DNA of 64,000 nt from Burkholderia anthina (GTDB taxonomy: Bacteria > Pseudomonadota > Gammaproteobacteria > Burkholderiales > Burkholderiaceae): contig NZ_CABVLY010000008.1 of the NCBI RefSeq assembly GCF_902498995.1, positions 124,001 through 188,000 on the forward strand. The letters are read 5' to 3'. Below, in pieces: positions 25,583 through 33,997 of this stretch. The notes beneath the pieces are model-generated. The model searched no databases, was not told the DNA's origin, and was given only the letters and a program-made list of their open reading frames with translations. Made by a program: the position numbers and the translations under genes. Each line of letters starts with the position of its first letter. Position 1 is the first letter of the stretch.

Positions 25583-27469
25583 ATGGATACCGGTTCCGTC
25601 TCGAGCGCCATGCCGGCGGCCGACGCAAGCCGTCCGGCCCGTATCGCGTCGCGCACGCTGGACGCGGCGATGCGCTGGATCGAATACGTATCGGCGGCGG
25701 TGCTGGCCGCCGACGTGCTGGTCGTGTTCGTGTCGGTCATCTTCCGCTATTTCCTTCACGATCCGGTCGACTGGGCCGAGGAGGTCGCGAGCGCGCTGAT
25801 GATCGTGCTGGTGTTCTTCGGCGCGGCGACGGTGCTGGGGCGCAGCCAGCACGTCGGCATCGACCTGTTCCGCGGCTGGCTGCCGGCAAGCTGGCAGGGC
25901 GCGCTCGTGCAGATCGGGCACTGGATCGTCGCGGCGGTTTCGCTGAACCTGCTGGTGTCGTCGTGGCAGCTGCTCGGCGACTCGTACGACCAGTTGACCA
26001 CCGGCGGCCTGCCGGGCTGGATCAACGTGTATCCGATGATGTTCGGCGCGCTGTTCATGAGCGTGTTCGCGCTGGCGAACGCACTGAACGCGCCGCGCCG
26101 CCGCGTGATCGGCACGCTCGCGTGCTGCGCGATGCTCGCGGGCGCTGTATACGGCTGGAATGCGTTGCAGCCCGAGCATGCGATCGCACCGGGCGCGCTG
26201 CTGATCGCCGGCTTCGTCGGCGGGCTCGTGCTGGGCGTGCCGATCGGCTTCGTGCTCGCCTTCTCGGCGCTGCTGTATTTCCTCGCCGATCCGACGTTGC
26301 CGCTGCTCGTGTACTCGCAGCAGGTGATGGCCGGCGCCGATCACTTCGTGCTGCTCGCGGTGCCGTTCTTCGTTCTCGCCGGCTTGCTGATGGAGTCGAA
26401 CGGGATGTCCGCGCGGCTCGTCGAATTGCTGCTGCGAATGTTCGGGCGCGTGCGCGGCGGGCTCGGGCTGATCGTGATCTTCGCGACCGCGTGTTTTTCC
26501 GGCGTATCGGGTTCGAAGCTGGCCGACATCGCGGCGGTAGGCGGCGTCGTGATGCCGGCCGTGCGCCGCGCACGCCAGGACCCCGACGAAACCGCGGCGC
26601 TGCTCGCGTGCAGCGCGGTGATGGCCGAGACGATTCCGCCGTGCGTGAACATGATCATCATGGGCTTCGTCGCGAACATCTCGATCGCGGGGCTGTTTCT
26701 CGCGGGGATCGTGCCGGCGGCCGTGCTGGCTGCGTCGCTGGCCGTCGTGACCGTGATCTGCGGACGCCGGATCGACATCGACGCGGTGTTCACCGAGCGT
26801 CGCGCATGGCTGCCGCTCGCGGGCGGCGCGCTCGTCGCGCTGATCATGGTCGCGATGATCGGCAAGGGCGTGACGTCGGGCATCGCGACGTCGACGGAAG
26901 TGTCCGCGTTCGCGGTGGTCTATGCGCTCGTGGTCGGCTGGGCGGCGTTCCGCGAACTGACCTGGCGTTCGGTCGGCCGCGTGTTCGTGCGTGCGGCGTC
27001 GATGGCGAGCGGTATCCTGTTCATCGTCGCGGCGGCGTCGAGCGTGTCGTTCGCGCTGTCCATCGAGCAGATTCCGGCGCTCGTCTCGGGCACAATGACC
27101 GCGTTCGCGCATCAGTACGGCTCGACGGCATTCCTGTTGCTGGCGGCGCTGCTGATGATCGTGTTCGGCGCGGTACTCGAAGGCGCGCCCGCGCTGATCA
27201 TCTTCGGGCCGCTGCTCGCGCCGATCGCATTGCAGCTCGGCATCAACCCGCTGCATTTCGGCACGGTCGTGGTGGTGGCGATGGGGCTCGGACTGTTCGC
27301 GCCGCCGGTCGGGCTCGGCCTGTTCACGACCTGCGCGATCACGGGAACCGAGGTCGGGCGCGTGGCGCGGCCGATGGTGAAATACCTGCTGGTGCTGTTC
27401 GCCGCCCTGGTGGCGCTGATCTTCGCACCGGCGTTTTCGTTGTGGCTGCCGGCCCATTTCGGCCTGTAG
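25583..27469 (+). CDS. fused TRAP transporter permease, DctQ-DctM
   Basis: A 628-residue inner-membrane protein in which the small DctQ subunit (~residues 30-190, with FRYFLHDPVDWAEEVASALMIVLVFFGAAT) is joined to the large DctM subunit (~residues 205-628). DctM landmarks are VPFFVLAGLLMESNGMSARLVELLL, FSGVSGSKLADIAAVGGVVMP, METIPPCVNMIIMG-like sequence and LFAPPVGLGLFTTCAITG. Sodium-coupled uptake of the DctP ligand is the expected role. The ATG is 3 bp after the dctP stop. Fused QM permeases occur in part of the TRAP family, so this is a real fusion and not a frame error. Confidence 0.93.
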   Translation: MDTGSVSSAMPAADASRPARIASRTLDAAMRWIEYVSAAVLAADVLVVFVSVIFRYFLHDPVDWAEEVASALMIVLVFFGAATVLGRSQHVGIDLFRGWLPASWQGALVQIGHWIVAAVSLNLLVSSWQLLGDSYDQLTTGGLPGWINVYPMMFGALFMSVFALANALNAPRRRVIGTLACCAMLAGAVYGWNALQPEHAIAPGALLIAGFVGGLVLGVPIGFVLAFSALLYFLADPTLPLLVYSQQVMAGADHFVLLAVPFFVLAGLLMESNGMSARLVELLLRMFGRVRGGLGLIVIFATACFSGVSGSKLADIAAVGGVVMPAVRRARQDPDETAALLACSAVMAETIPPCVNMIIMGFVANISIAGLFLAGIVPAAVLAASLAVVTVICGRRIDIDAVFTERRAWLPLAGGALVALIMVAMIGKGVTSGIATSTEVSAFAVVYALVVGWAAFRELTWRSVGRVFVRAASMASGILFIVAAASSVSFALSIEQIPALVSGTMTAFAHQYGSTAFLLLAALLMIVFGAVLEGAPALIIFGPLLAPIALQLGINPLHFGTVVVVAMGLGLFAPPVGLGLFTTCAITGTEVGRVARPMVKYLLVLFAALVALIFAPAFSLWLPAHFGL

Positions 27470-27477
27470 CCCGTTCA

Positions 27478-28554
27478 ATGCAAGACGACATGAGTACGAT
27501 TCAGGACGTGGCCCGTCATGCGGCCGTTTCGGTCAGCACGGTTTCGAACGTGCTCAACGGCCGCACCGATCAGATGAAGCCGGAGACGCTCGAACGCGTG
27601 AAGGCGTCGATGGACGCGCTGCACTACCGGCCGAGCACGCTCGCACGCCAGCTCAAGACGGGGCAGACGCCGCTCGTCGGGCTGCTGGTGCCGTCGATGG
27701 CCAACCCGATGTACGGCTACATCGCGCGCGAGATCGAGGCCTGCGCGCAGGAGCAGTACGGTCATCGCGTGCTGATCGGCAACACGTATCGCGATGCCGG
27801 CAAGGAGGCGTCGTTCTTCGAAGACCTGTTCGCGCACGGCGTGCGGCGCGTGATCGTGATCTCGTCGCTCGCCGACGAAAGCCACCTCGAGCGCGCGGCC
27901 GCACGCGGGATGACGGTCGTCAGCTACGACCGCCGCGCGACGCCGGGCGAGCAATCGCAGGTCGATCACGTGACGGCCGACAACGAGGCGGCCGCGCGGC
28001 TCGCGACCGGCTGCCTCGTGGCCGCCGGCCATACGCGGCTCGCGTTCGCGACGGTGGCCGGCATCACCGTGAGCCGCAGCGACAAGATTCGCGGCTTTCT
28101 CTCGGTGGCGCGCGATGCGGGCGTCGACGCGCAGGTGCTCGACGGCGGCCCGGCGAACGAATACGGCGACGCGGTGATCGTCGACGTCGGGCGTGCGCTC
28201 GGCGCCGCGCTCGCGGCCGATCCGGCGCGGCCGACCGGCATCGTCGCGGTCAACGACCTGTTCGCGCTCGGCCTGATGGCCGGGCTGCGCGACGGCGGAT
28301 TGCGGGTGCCCGACGATGTGTCGGTCGTGGGGATGGACGGTCATTTCCTGTCGGCGATTTCGTCGCCGGCGCTGACCACGGTGCAGTTGCCCGTCCCCGA
28401 CATGGCCGCGGAGATGGTGCGACGCGTGATGCGGCACGACGGCGAGGCGTCGTCGGGGCCCGGGCAGTGCGTGTTTCCGGGCGTCACGCTCGTGGCGCGC
28501 GCGTCGGTTGCGCCGCCGCCGCATGCGCCCGACGCTGACGGAGGCCTGGCATGA
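27478..28554 (+). CDS. LacI family transcriptional regulator
   Basis: A 358-residue repressor. The LacI-type helix-turn-helix and hinge are at residues ~5-60 (STIQDVARHAAVSVSTVSNVLNG, then YRPSTLARQLKTGQT). The periplasmic-binding-like sensor domain follows (LVGLLVPSMANPMYGYIAREIE, GIVAVNDLFALGLMAG, VSVVGMDGHFLS, SPALTTVQLP). It sits inside the TRAP operon and overlaps the next gene by 4 bp (ATGA). Predicted target: the palindromes at 24486-24514 and possibly 23343-23352. ATG 27478 is used; an in-frame ATG at 27490 is an alternative. Confidence 0.9.
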   Translation: MQDDMSTIQDVARHAAVSVSTVSNVLNGRTDQMKPETLERVKASMDALHYRPSTLARQLKTGQTPLVGLLVPSMANPMYGYIAREIEACAQEQYGHRVLIGNTYRDAGKEASFFEDLFAHGVRRVIVISSLADESHLERAAARGMTVVSYDRRATPGEQSQVDHVTADNEAAARLATGCLVAAGHTRLAFATVAGITVSRSDKIRGFLSVARDAGVDAQVLDGGPANEYGDAVIVDVGRALGAALAADPARPTGIVAVNDLFALGLMAGLRDGGLRVPDDVSVVGMDGHFLSAISSPALTTVQLPVPDMAAEMVRRVMRHDGEASSGPGQCVFPGVTLVARASVAPPPHAPDADGGLA

Positions 28555-29576
28555 CGCACGTCTACGTCACTCATCCGTCGGGGATGCTCGATCACTACTT
28601 CGGCGCGAAGGCGCTGCGCGCGCTGCGGGCGATCGCGGACGTCACGTGCAATCCGCTGGACCGCGAACTCGGCACGGACGAGCTGATCGCCGCCGCGCAC
28701 GGATGCGACGCGATCATCGCGTACCGGCAGACGCCGGCGCCGCGCGCGCTGTTCGACGGGCTGCCCGCGCTTGCCGCGTTCCTGCGCTGCGCCGTCGACA
28801 TCCGCACCGTCGACGTCGGTGCGGCGAGCGCATCCGGCGTGCTGGTCACGCAGGCGAGCCCCGGCTTCGGGCCGGCGGTTGCCGAATGGGTGATCTGCGC
28901 GATGATCGACCTCGCGCGCGGCATCGGCGCCTATGCGAACGCGTACCGCCGCGGCGCACCGCCGGTGCCGCTGATGGGCCGCGAATTGCGCGGCAGCACG
29001 CTGGGCGTGGTCGGCTACGGACAGATCGCGCGCCGTCTCGCGCCGATCGCGACCGCATTCGGAATGCGCGTGCTGGTGAGCGATCCGTACGTGCGGGTCG
29101 ATGCGCCGCCGCTCGAACAGGTCGATTGGGCGACCTTGCTGCGCGATGCCGATTACGTCGTATGCCTTGCGCCGGCGACGCCGGCGACCGCGAACCTGTT
29201 CGATGCGCGTGCGTTCGCCGCGATGAAACCCGGTGCGTGCTTCGTCAATGCGTCGCGCGGCGAGCTCGTCGACGAGCAGGCGCTCGCCGAGGCGCTCGAC
29301 GGCGGCCGGCTGGCCGGTTGCGCGCTCGATGTCGGCCGTGCGGCGGACCAGATGCCGACCCCCGGGCTTGCCGCGCATCCGCGCGTGATCGCCACCCCGC
29401 ATATCGGCGGGCTGACGCGGCCGGCGGTCGAGCATCAGGCGCTGGAGACGGTCGAGCAACTCGCCGCGCTGCTCGACGGGCGCGTGCCGAACGGTGCGGT
29501 CAACGCGGCACACGCGACGCGGCTCGAACGCTGGCGATCGACCGACACGTCCGCCGTGCAGGGCGACGCACGATGA
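28551..29576 (+). CDS. D-isomer-specific 2-hydroxyacid dehydrogenase, TRAP operon
   Basis: A 341-residue NAD(P)-dependent oxidoreductase. The Rossmann motif is TLGVVGYGQIARRLAPIA; the active site is in NASRGELVDEQALAEAL and ATPHIGGLTR. The expected catalytic Glu segment reads ALDVGRAADQMPTP, which differs from the usual DVFxxEP pattern, so the acid of the catalytic pair is unclear. Translation is coupled to lacI by ATGA and to the next gene by another ATGA. It probably oxidises or reduces a hydroxy-acid imported by the TRAP system. Confidence 0.85.
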   Translation: MTHVYVTHPSGMLDHYFGAKALRALRAIADVTCNPLDRELGTDELIAAAHGCDAIIAYRQTPAPRALFDGLPALAAFLRCAVDIRTVDVGAASASGVLVTQASPGFGPAVAEWVICAMIDLARGIGAYANAYRRGAPPVPLMGRELRGSTLGVVGYGQIARRLAPIATAFGMRVLVSDPYVRVDAPPLEQVDWATLLRDADYVVCLAPATPATANLFDARAFAAMKPGACFVNASRGELVDEQALAEALDGGRLAGCALDVGRAADQMPTPGLAAHPRVIATPHIGGLTRPAVEHQALETVEQLAALLDGRVPNGAVNAAHATRLERWRSTDTSAVQGDAR

Positions 29577-30412
29577 CGCGCGACGACGGCGGCATGCACG
29601 CGTGCGATTGCCATATCCACATCTACGACGATGCGTATCCGCTCGCGCCGACGGCGACGTTCCGGCCGCCGCACGCACCGGCGGATGCGTATCGGCGCGT
29701 GCAACGGGCGCTCGGTCTTGCGCGCGTCGTCGTCGTGCAGCCGACCGGCTATGGCTTCGACAACCGCTGCACGCTCGCTGCGCTGGCCGCGCTCGGCCCG
29801 CAGGCGCGGGGCGTGGCGACGGTGCCGGTCGACGTGCCGGATGCCGAACTCGAGCGGCTGCACGCGGCGGGCATCCGCGGCGTGCGGTTCATGATGCTGT
29901 CGGGCGGCACGTCGCGATGGGACGAACTGGAACGGATGGCCGCGCGGATCGCGCCGCTCGGCTGGCACATCGACCTGCAGCTCGACGGCCGCACGCTGCC
30001 GGACGTCGAGCCAACGCTGGCGTCGCTGCCCGCGCGCGTCGTGATCGATCACACGGGCAAGTTCCTGACGCCGGTTGCGCCGGATGCCGCCGCGTTCGTT
30101 ACGCTGCGGCGCCTGCTCGATCGCGGCCACGTGTGGGTGAAGCTGTCCGCGCCTTACGAGACGTCGCGATCCGGTGCGCCGGGTTATGACGACGTCGCAC
30201 GCCTCGCGACCGTGCTCGCGCACGCGCATTCGGCGCGCTGCGTGTGGGGCAGCAACTGGCCGCACCCGAACGCATCGCCGGTGCCCGACGATGCGTGCAT
30301 GCTCGGCTGGCTGCACGCATGTACGGCGGACGATGCGGCGGGCCGCGCGATTCTCGTCGACAATCCGGCGGTGCTGTACGGATTCGATACGAACGCCGCG
30401 ACGGCTTCGTGA
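29573..30412 (+). CDS. amidohydrolase-superfamily TIM-barrel hydrolase (lactonase/PDC-hydrolase-like)
   Basis: A 279-residue COG3618-type metal-dependent or metal-independent hydrolase related to 2-pyrone-4,6-dicarboxylate hydrolase and D-galactarolactone isomerase. Motifs: N-terminal ACDCHIHIYDD (strand-1 His-x-His), VVVQPTGYGFDN, RVVIDHTGKFL (His), VWVKLSAPYETSR (Lys) and the C-terminal CVWGSNWPHPN with the catalytic Asp position apparently Asn. It closes the TRAP operon, overlapping the dehydrogenase by 4 bp. Together the operon suggests uptake of a sugar acid, its oxidation and lactone opening; the substrate is not identifiable. Confidence 0.85.
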   Translation: MTRDDGGMHACDCHIHIYDDAYPLAPTATFRPPHAPADAYRRVQRALGLARVVVVQPTGYGFDNRCTLAALAALGPQARGVATVPVDVPDAELERLHAAGIRGVRFMMLSGGTSRWDELERMAARIAPLGWHIDLQLDGRTLPDVEPTLASLPARVVIDHTGKFLTPVAPDAAAFVTLRRLLDRGHVWVKLSAPYETSRSGAPGYDDVARLATVLAHAHSARCVWGSNWPHPNASPVPDDACMLGWLHACTADDAAGRAILVDNPAVLYGFDTNAATAS

Positions 30413-30752
30413 CGTAATGCCCGGTTGGCCGACCGCCGGCGCCGTTTCGATGTCCCGTTCCGTACCGTCAATCGGTACGCTTTCCCGTCCGCATGCAGGC
30501 TGCGGCGACGCGCGCCGCCCAACGGCGCCGTCGCGTGTCGCCACAGCCTGCTGCCTCCGACACGTATTGCGTGGACGCGCGCCTACGCCGTCGCCCAGCG
30601 ACGCCGCCGGCGCGCGTCCACGCAATGTGCCGCCGACCGTTCGGCACGCGCGGCGGCACAGGAATCCGAAGCAATTCGATCGAGCGGGGAAGGTGAAGCG
30701 ATGCGCGGGAGGCCGGCGGAGCGTATCCGCCGGGCCCCCGCGCCGTTGTGGA
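30413..30752. other. 340-bp intergenic region rich in inverted repeats
   Basis: Between the convergent TRAP operon and the ChaA-like gene. It holds a CGTACCG-N5-CGGTACG hairpin (30461-30479), a CGTGTCG / CGACACG repeat (30534-30540, 30558-30564) and a long inverted repeat at 30566-30626. No gene is supported; open frames on both strands here are by-products of the GC-rich palindromes. Confidence 0.55.
30566..30626. repeat. large inverted repeat, 18-bp perfect arms plus inner stem
   Basis: Arms 30566-30583 and 30609-30626 are exact reverse complements (ATTGCGTGGACGCGCGCC on the left). Inside, a second stem GTCGC / GCGAC closes on a CCA loop, so the whole 61 bp can fold into one long hairpin or cruciform. 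It has no flanking T-tract, so it is not a standard intrinsic terminator, although it lies between convergent genes. Confidence 0.75.
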
Positions 30753-31841
30753 TCAGTGCGTGATCGACAGGAACAGATAGGCCGCGAACAGCGACAGGTG
30801 CACGACGCCGTGCAGCACCGTCGTGCGTCCCTGGCTGAGCGTCAGCGTGCTCACCAGCAGCGTCAGCGACAGCAGCACGGTTTCCATCGCGCCGATGCCG
30901 AGCGTGAGCGGCTGGCCGACCCAGATGAACACGGCAGCGACGGTCGGGATCGTGAGCCCGATGCTCGCGAGCGCCGAGCCGAGCGCGAGGTTCATGCTGG
31001 TCTGCAGACGGTTCGCGCGCGCGGCGGTCACGGCCGCCAGCCCTTCGGGCAGCAGCACGAGCGCGGCGATCACGATGCCGACCGCGGCTTCGGGCGCGCC
31101 GAGCTTCATCACCGCGTGCTCGACGGCCGGCGACAGCAGCTTCGCGAGCAGCACGACCGCGACGAGGCTCGCGAACAGCAGCACCATGCTGATGATCGCC
31201 ATGCGCGTGGTGGGCGGCGCGGCATGCACGGACTCGTTCGCGCTGTCGTGCGCGGCGAGGAAGTAGTCGCGATGGCGGACGGTCTGCACGAACACGAACA
31301 CCCCGTACAGCACGAGCGACGATATGCCCGCGAACGCAAGCTGCGAGCTGGAGAACTGCGGGCCCGGCGCGGCGCTCAGATAGTTCGGCATCACGAGCGA
31401 CAGCACCGACAGCGACGCGAGCACCGCGAGCGCCTTGCTCGCGCCGCGCCCCTGGAAGTCCTGTTCGCCGTGCTTCCACGCGCCGACCAGCAGGCAGAGG
31501 CCGACGATCCCGTTGCAGATGATCATCACGGCGGCGAACACGGTGTCGCGCGCGAGGCCCGACTTCTCGGGGCCGGCGCCGAGCATGACCGACACGATCA
31601 GCGCGACTTCGATGATGGTGACGGCCACCGCGAGCACGAGCGTGCCGAACGGCTCGCCGACGCGGTGCGCGACGACTTCGGCGTGATGGACCGCGGCGAA
31701 CACGGCGCCGGCGAGGGCGGCGGCGAACAGCGCGATGACGAGGCCTTCGGCCGGCACGACGCGCGACAGCGCGAGTACCAGCCAGGCGGCAAGCGGGGCC
31801 CAGAGGGTCCAGCGCGGAAGCTGGTTGGACGAGAGCGGCAT
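30753..31841 (-). CDS. chaA: ChaA-like Ca2+(Na+/K+)/H+ antiporter
   Basis: A 362-residue inner-membrane exchanger of the CaCA superfamily. The two alpha-repeat motifs are visible as GTLVLAVAVTIIEVALIVSVML and MNLALGSALASIGLTIPTVAAVF, each with the conserved small residues and Glu; GIVIAALVLLPEGLAAVTAARANRLQ precedes the second. About 11 hydrophobic helices are predicted by eye. It probably exports Ca2+, Na+ or K+ in exchange for protons at alkaline pH. Monocistronic, convergent with the TRAP operon and divergent from paaH. Confidence 0.88.
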   Translation of the reverse strand: MPLSSNQLPRWTLWAPLAAWLVLALSRVVPAEGLVIALFAAALAGAVFAAVHHAEVVAHRVGEPFGTLVLAVAVTIIEVALIVSVMLGAGPEKSGLARDTVFAAVMIICNGIVGLCLLVGAWKHGEQDFQGRGASKALAVLASLSVLSLVMPNYLSAAPGPQFSSSQLAFAGISSLVLYGVFVFVQTVRHRDYFLAAHDSANESVHAAPPTTRMAIISMVLLFASLVAVVLLAKLLSPAVEHAVMKLGAPEAAVGIVIAALVLLPEGLAAVTAARANRLQTSMNLALGSALASIGLTIPTVAAVFIWVGQPLTLGIGAMETVLLSLTLLVSTLTLSQGRTTVLHGVVHLSLFAAYLFLSITH

Positions 31842-32385
31842 GGGCGGTTTCCTATGCGGGTGGCGGCGCGCGACGCGCCGTCACGGGTTGACGAAGCCCG
31901 GCCGGATGATCCGCCGAACGAGGACGATGAAACGGATGAGCAGGTGCTGCCCGGGGTTCGCCGCGATGAGGCGGCGAGGGGCGCGGGCGGGCCGAAGCCC
32001 GTCGCTGGATGAAACTGAAACGGTTCGATGCGGTCGGCCGCCGGTGGCGGGGTGCGGGCACGTGACGACCTGCAGGCCGGAAGCCTGGATCCGACCCCGG
32101 ACGGGCGGCGGGCGATGGTCGACAGCGGTGGCGTGACACGCGGTTTCCCCCTGAAATCCGGCGGTTTGTCGAATTTTATCAGGCGTTCGGGGGCTACTAT
32201 CTCACATTAGATTGCTTTCATTGACCTTTCGGTTTACAAAAAGTGCCCCGATCGTTCGATTTTTTTGTTTTTGCAGTTTCCGTAACGGTCTATTGCACGA
32301 CAAATTCGGGCTCGCCCTGACATAAATCTACCGACCGGTCGGTTTATAATCGCTCGCACTTCCACTTCATGACGGATCGCAAGCG
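31842..32385. other. divergent intergenic region, chaA / paaH
   Basis: The part near chaA (31842-32150) is GC-rich without a supported gene. The part near paaH (about 32160-32385) is markedly A/T-rich and contains T-runs at 32260-32275 and the promoter/operator of the paa cluster. Confidence 0.5.
32330..32350 (+). promoter_or_regulatory. paa promoter with TetR-type (PaaR-like) operator
   Basis: ACCGACCGGTCGGT at 32330-32343 is a perfect 14-bp palindrome, immediately followed by a consensus -10 TATAAT at 32345-32350. A repressor here would block RNA polymerase. TetR-type PaaR proteins with such CCGACCGGTCGG sites control phenylacetate genes in Burkholderia; the link is by family knowledge and position, since paaR is not in the window. 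Confidence 0.75.
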
Positions 32386-33939
32386 ATGGCTGTTTCTTCT
32401 GCACATTCGGTGAATTCGGGCGCGCTGGCGCCGTCGGCGGTCGTCGGCGTGATCGGCGCGGGCGCGATGGGCGCGGGCATCGCACAGGTCGCGGCGGCCG
32501 CAGGCCATACGGTGTTGCTGTACGACCTGAACGAAGCCGCCTGCGACAAGGCGCTCGCCGGAATCCGCGCACAGTTCGCGCGGCTTGCGGAGAAGGGCCG
32601 GATGACGCCGGCGCAGGCCGGGGCGGCCGGGAGCCGGATCCGCGCGGTGCGCGCGCTGGCCGATTTCGCGGGCGCCGCGCTGATCGTCGAGGCGGCGGCC
32701 GAGCGGCTCGACGTGAAGCGCGAGATTTTCGCGACGCTCGAACGCCACGTCGACGACACCTGCGTGCTGACGACCAACACGTCGTCGATCTCGATCACGT
32801 CGATTGCCGCCGGGCTGCGCGCGCCGCAGCGCGTGGCCGGCCTGCATTTCTTCAATCCGGCGCCGCTGATGGCGCTCGTCGAGGTGGTCAGCGGGCTCGC
32901 CACGGCGCCCGAGGTTGCCCGGGTGCTGTACGACACCGCCGCCGCGTGGGGCAAGAAGCCGGTGCTGGCGAAGTCGACGCCGGGCTTCATCGTGAACCGC
33001 GTCGCGCGCCCGTATTACGCGGAGGCGCTGCGCGTGCTGAACGAACAGGGCGGCACGCCGGCATCGATCGATGCGGTGATGCGCGACGCGGGCGGCTTCC
33101 GGATGGGGCCGTTCGAGCTGATGGACCTGATCGGCCACGACGTGAACTTCGCGGTGACCGAGTCGGTGTTCCGCGCGTATTTCAACGACCCGCGCTACAC
33201 GCCGTCGCTGATCCAGCAGGAACTCGTGAACGCCGGCTTCCTCGGGCGCAAGTCGGGGCGCGGCTTCTATTCGTATGCGGACGGCGCGACGCCGCCCGCG
33301 CCCGATCTCGAACCGCCGCGCGACGCGCCGGCCGACGTCGCGCTGTTCGCGCAGGACGGCCCGGCCGCCGCGCTGCGGGCGCGCTTCGCCGGGCAGTTCG
33401 CCGGCGCGCGGCAGGACGGCGCGCACGCCGACGAACTGCTCGCCGTGGCCGGCCGCGCATCGATCGCGCTGACCGACGGTCGCACCGCGACGGTGCGCGC
33501 CGCGCAAACCGGCGTGGCCGATCTCGTGCTCGTCGATCTCGCGCGCGATTACGCCCAGGCCGGGCTCGTCGCGCTCACGCGCGCGCTGCAGTGCAGCGAC
33601 GCGGCCTATGCGGATGCGGTCGGCCTGTTCCAGCAAGCGGGTTTCCGTGTCGTCGGCATCGCCGACGTGCCGGGCATGGTCGCGATGCGCACCGTCGCGA
33701 TGCTCGCGAACGAGGCGGCCGACACGGTCAACCAGGGCGTGTGCTCGCCCGCCGATCTCGATCTCGCGATGGAGAAAGGCGTGAACTACCCGTGCGGCCC
33801 GCTCGCGTGGGCCGATGCGATCGGCATCGGCCGCGTGCATCGCGTGCTGTCGAACCTTGCGGCGAGCTACGGCGAGGACCGCTATCGCGTGTCGCCGCGC
33901 ATCGCCGCGCTGCACGCTGCCGGCCGCACCTTCCGCTAG
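32386..33939 (+). CDS. paaH: 3-hydroxyadipyl-CoA dehydrogenase PaaH
   Basis: A 517-residue NAD+-dependent 3-hydroxyacyl-CoA dehydrogenase of the phenylacetyl-CoA pathway (3-hydroxyadipyl-CoA to 3-oxoadipyl-CoA). The Rossmann motif GAGAMG lies at residues 24-29, followed by LTTNTSSISITSIAAG and the catalytic His in GLHFFNPAPLMALVEVV. Two copies of the C-terminal helical domain are present (FIVNRVARPYYAEALRVL and the later GMVAMRTVAMLANEA), which is the PaaH-type length rather than the 290-residue short form. Start ATG 32386 lies 36 bp after the -10 box. First gene of paaH-paaK-hydratase. Confidence 0.92.
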   Translation: MAVSSAHSVNSGALAPSAVVGVIGAGAMGAGIAQVAAAAGHTVLLYDLNEAACDKALAGIRAQFARLAEKGRMTPAQAGAAGSRIRAVRALADFAGAALIVEAAAERLDVKREIFATLERHVDDTCVLTTNTSSISITSIAAGLRAPQRVAGLHFFNPAPLMALVEVVSGLATAPEVARVLYDTAAAWGKKPVLAKSTPGFIVNRVARPYYAEALRVLNEQGGTPASIDAVMRDAGGFRMGPFELMDLIGHDVNFAVTESVFRAYFNDPRYTPSLIQQELVNAGFLGRKSGRGFYSYADGATPPAPDLEPPRDAPADVALFAQDGPAAALRARFAGQFAGARQDGAHADELLAVAGRASIALTDGRTATVRAAQTGVADLVLVDLARDYAQAGLVALTRALQCSDAAYADAVGLFQQAGFRVVGIADVPGMVAMRTVAMLANEAADTVNQGVCSPADLDLAMEKGVNYPCGPLAWADAIGIGRVHRVLSNLAASYGEDRYRVSPRIAALHAAGRTFR

Positions 33940-33997
33940 CCGCCGGCGTGCCACCCCGATTACGACAACGACATTACTCCACTGGAGGAGCACCCCG

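Noticed and set aside
30461-30479. CGTACCG-N5-CGGTACG as terminator of the TRAP operon
   Set aside because: The stem is good but only CTTTCCC follows, so it is listed as a repeat and not as a terminator.
30566-30626. Long inverted repeat as insertion-sequence ends
   Set aside because: Only 25 bp lie between the arms, with no transposase or target-site duplication visible.
30468-30696. Short open frames on both strands in the TRAP/chaA gap
   Set aside because: They translate the GC-rich inverted repeats and give near mirror-image Arg/Ala-rich peptides.
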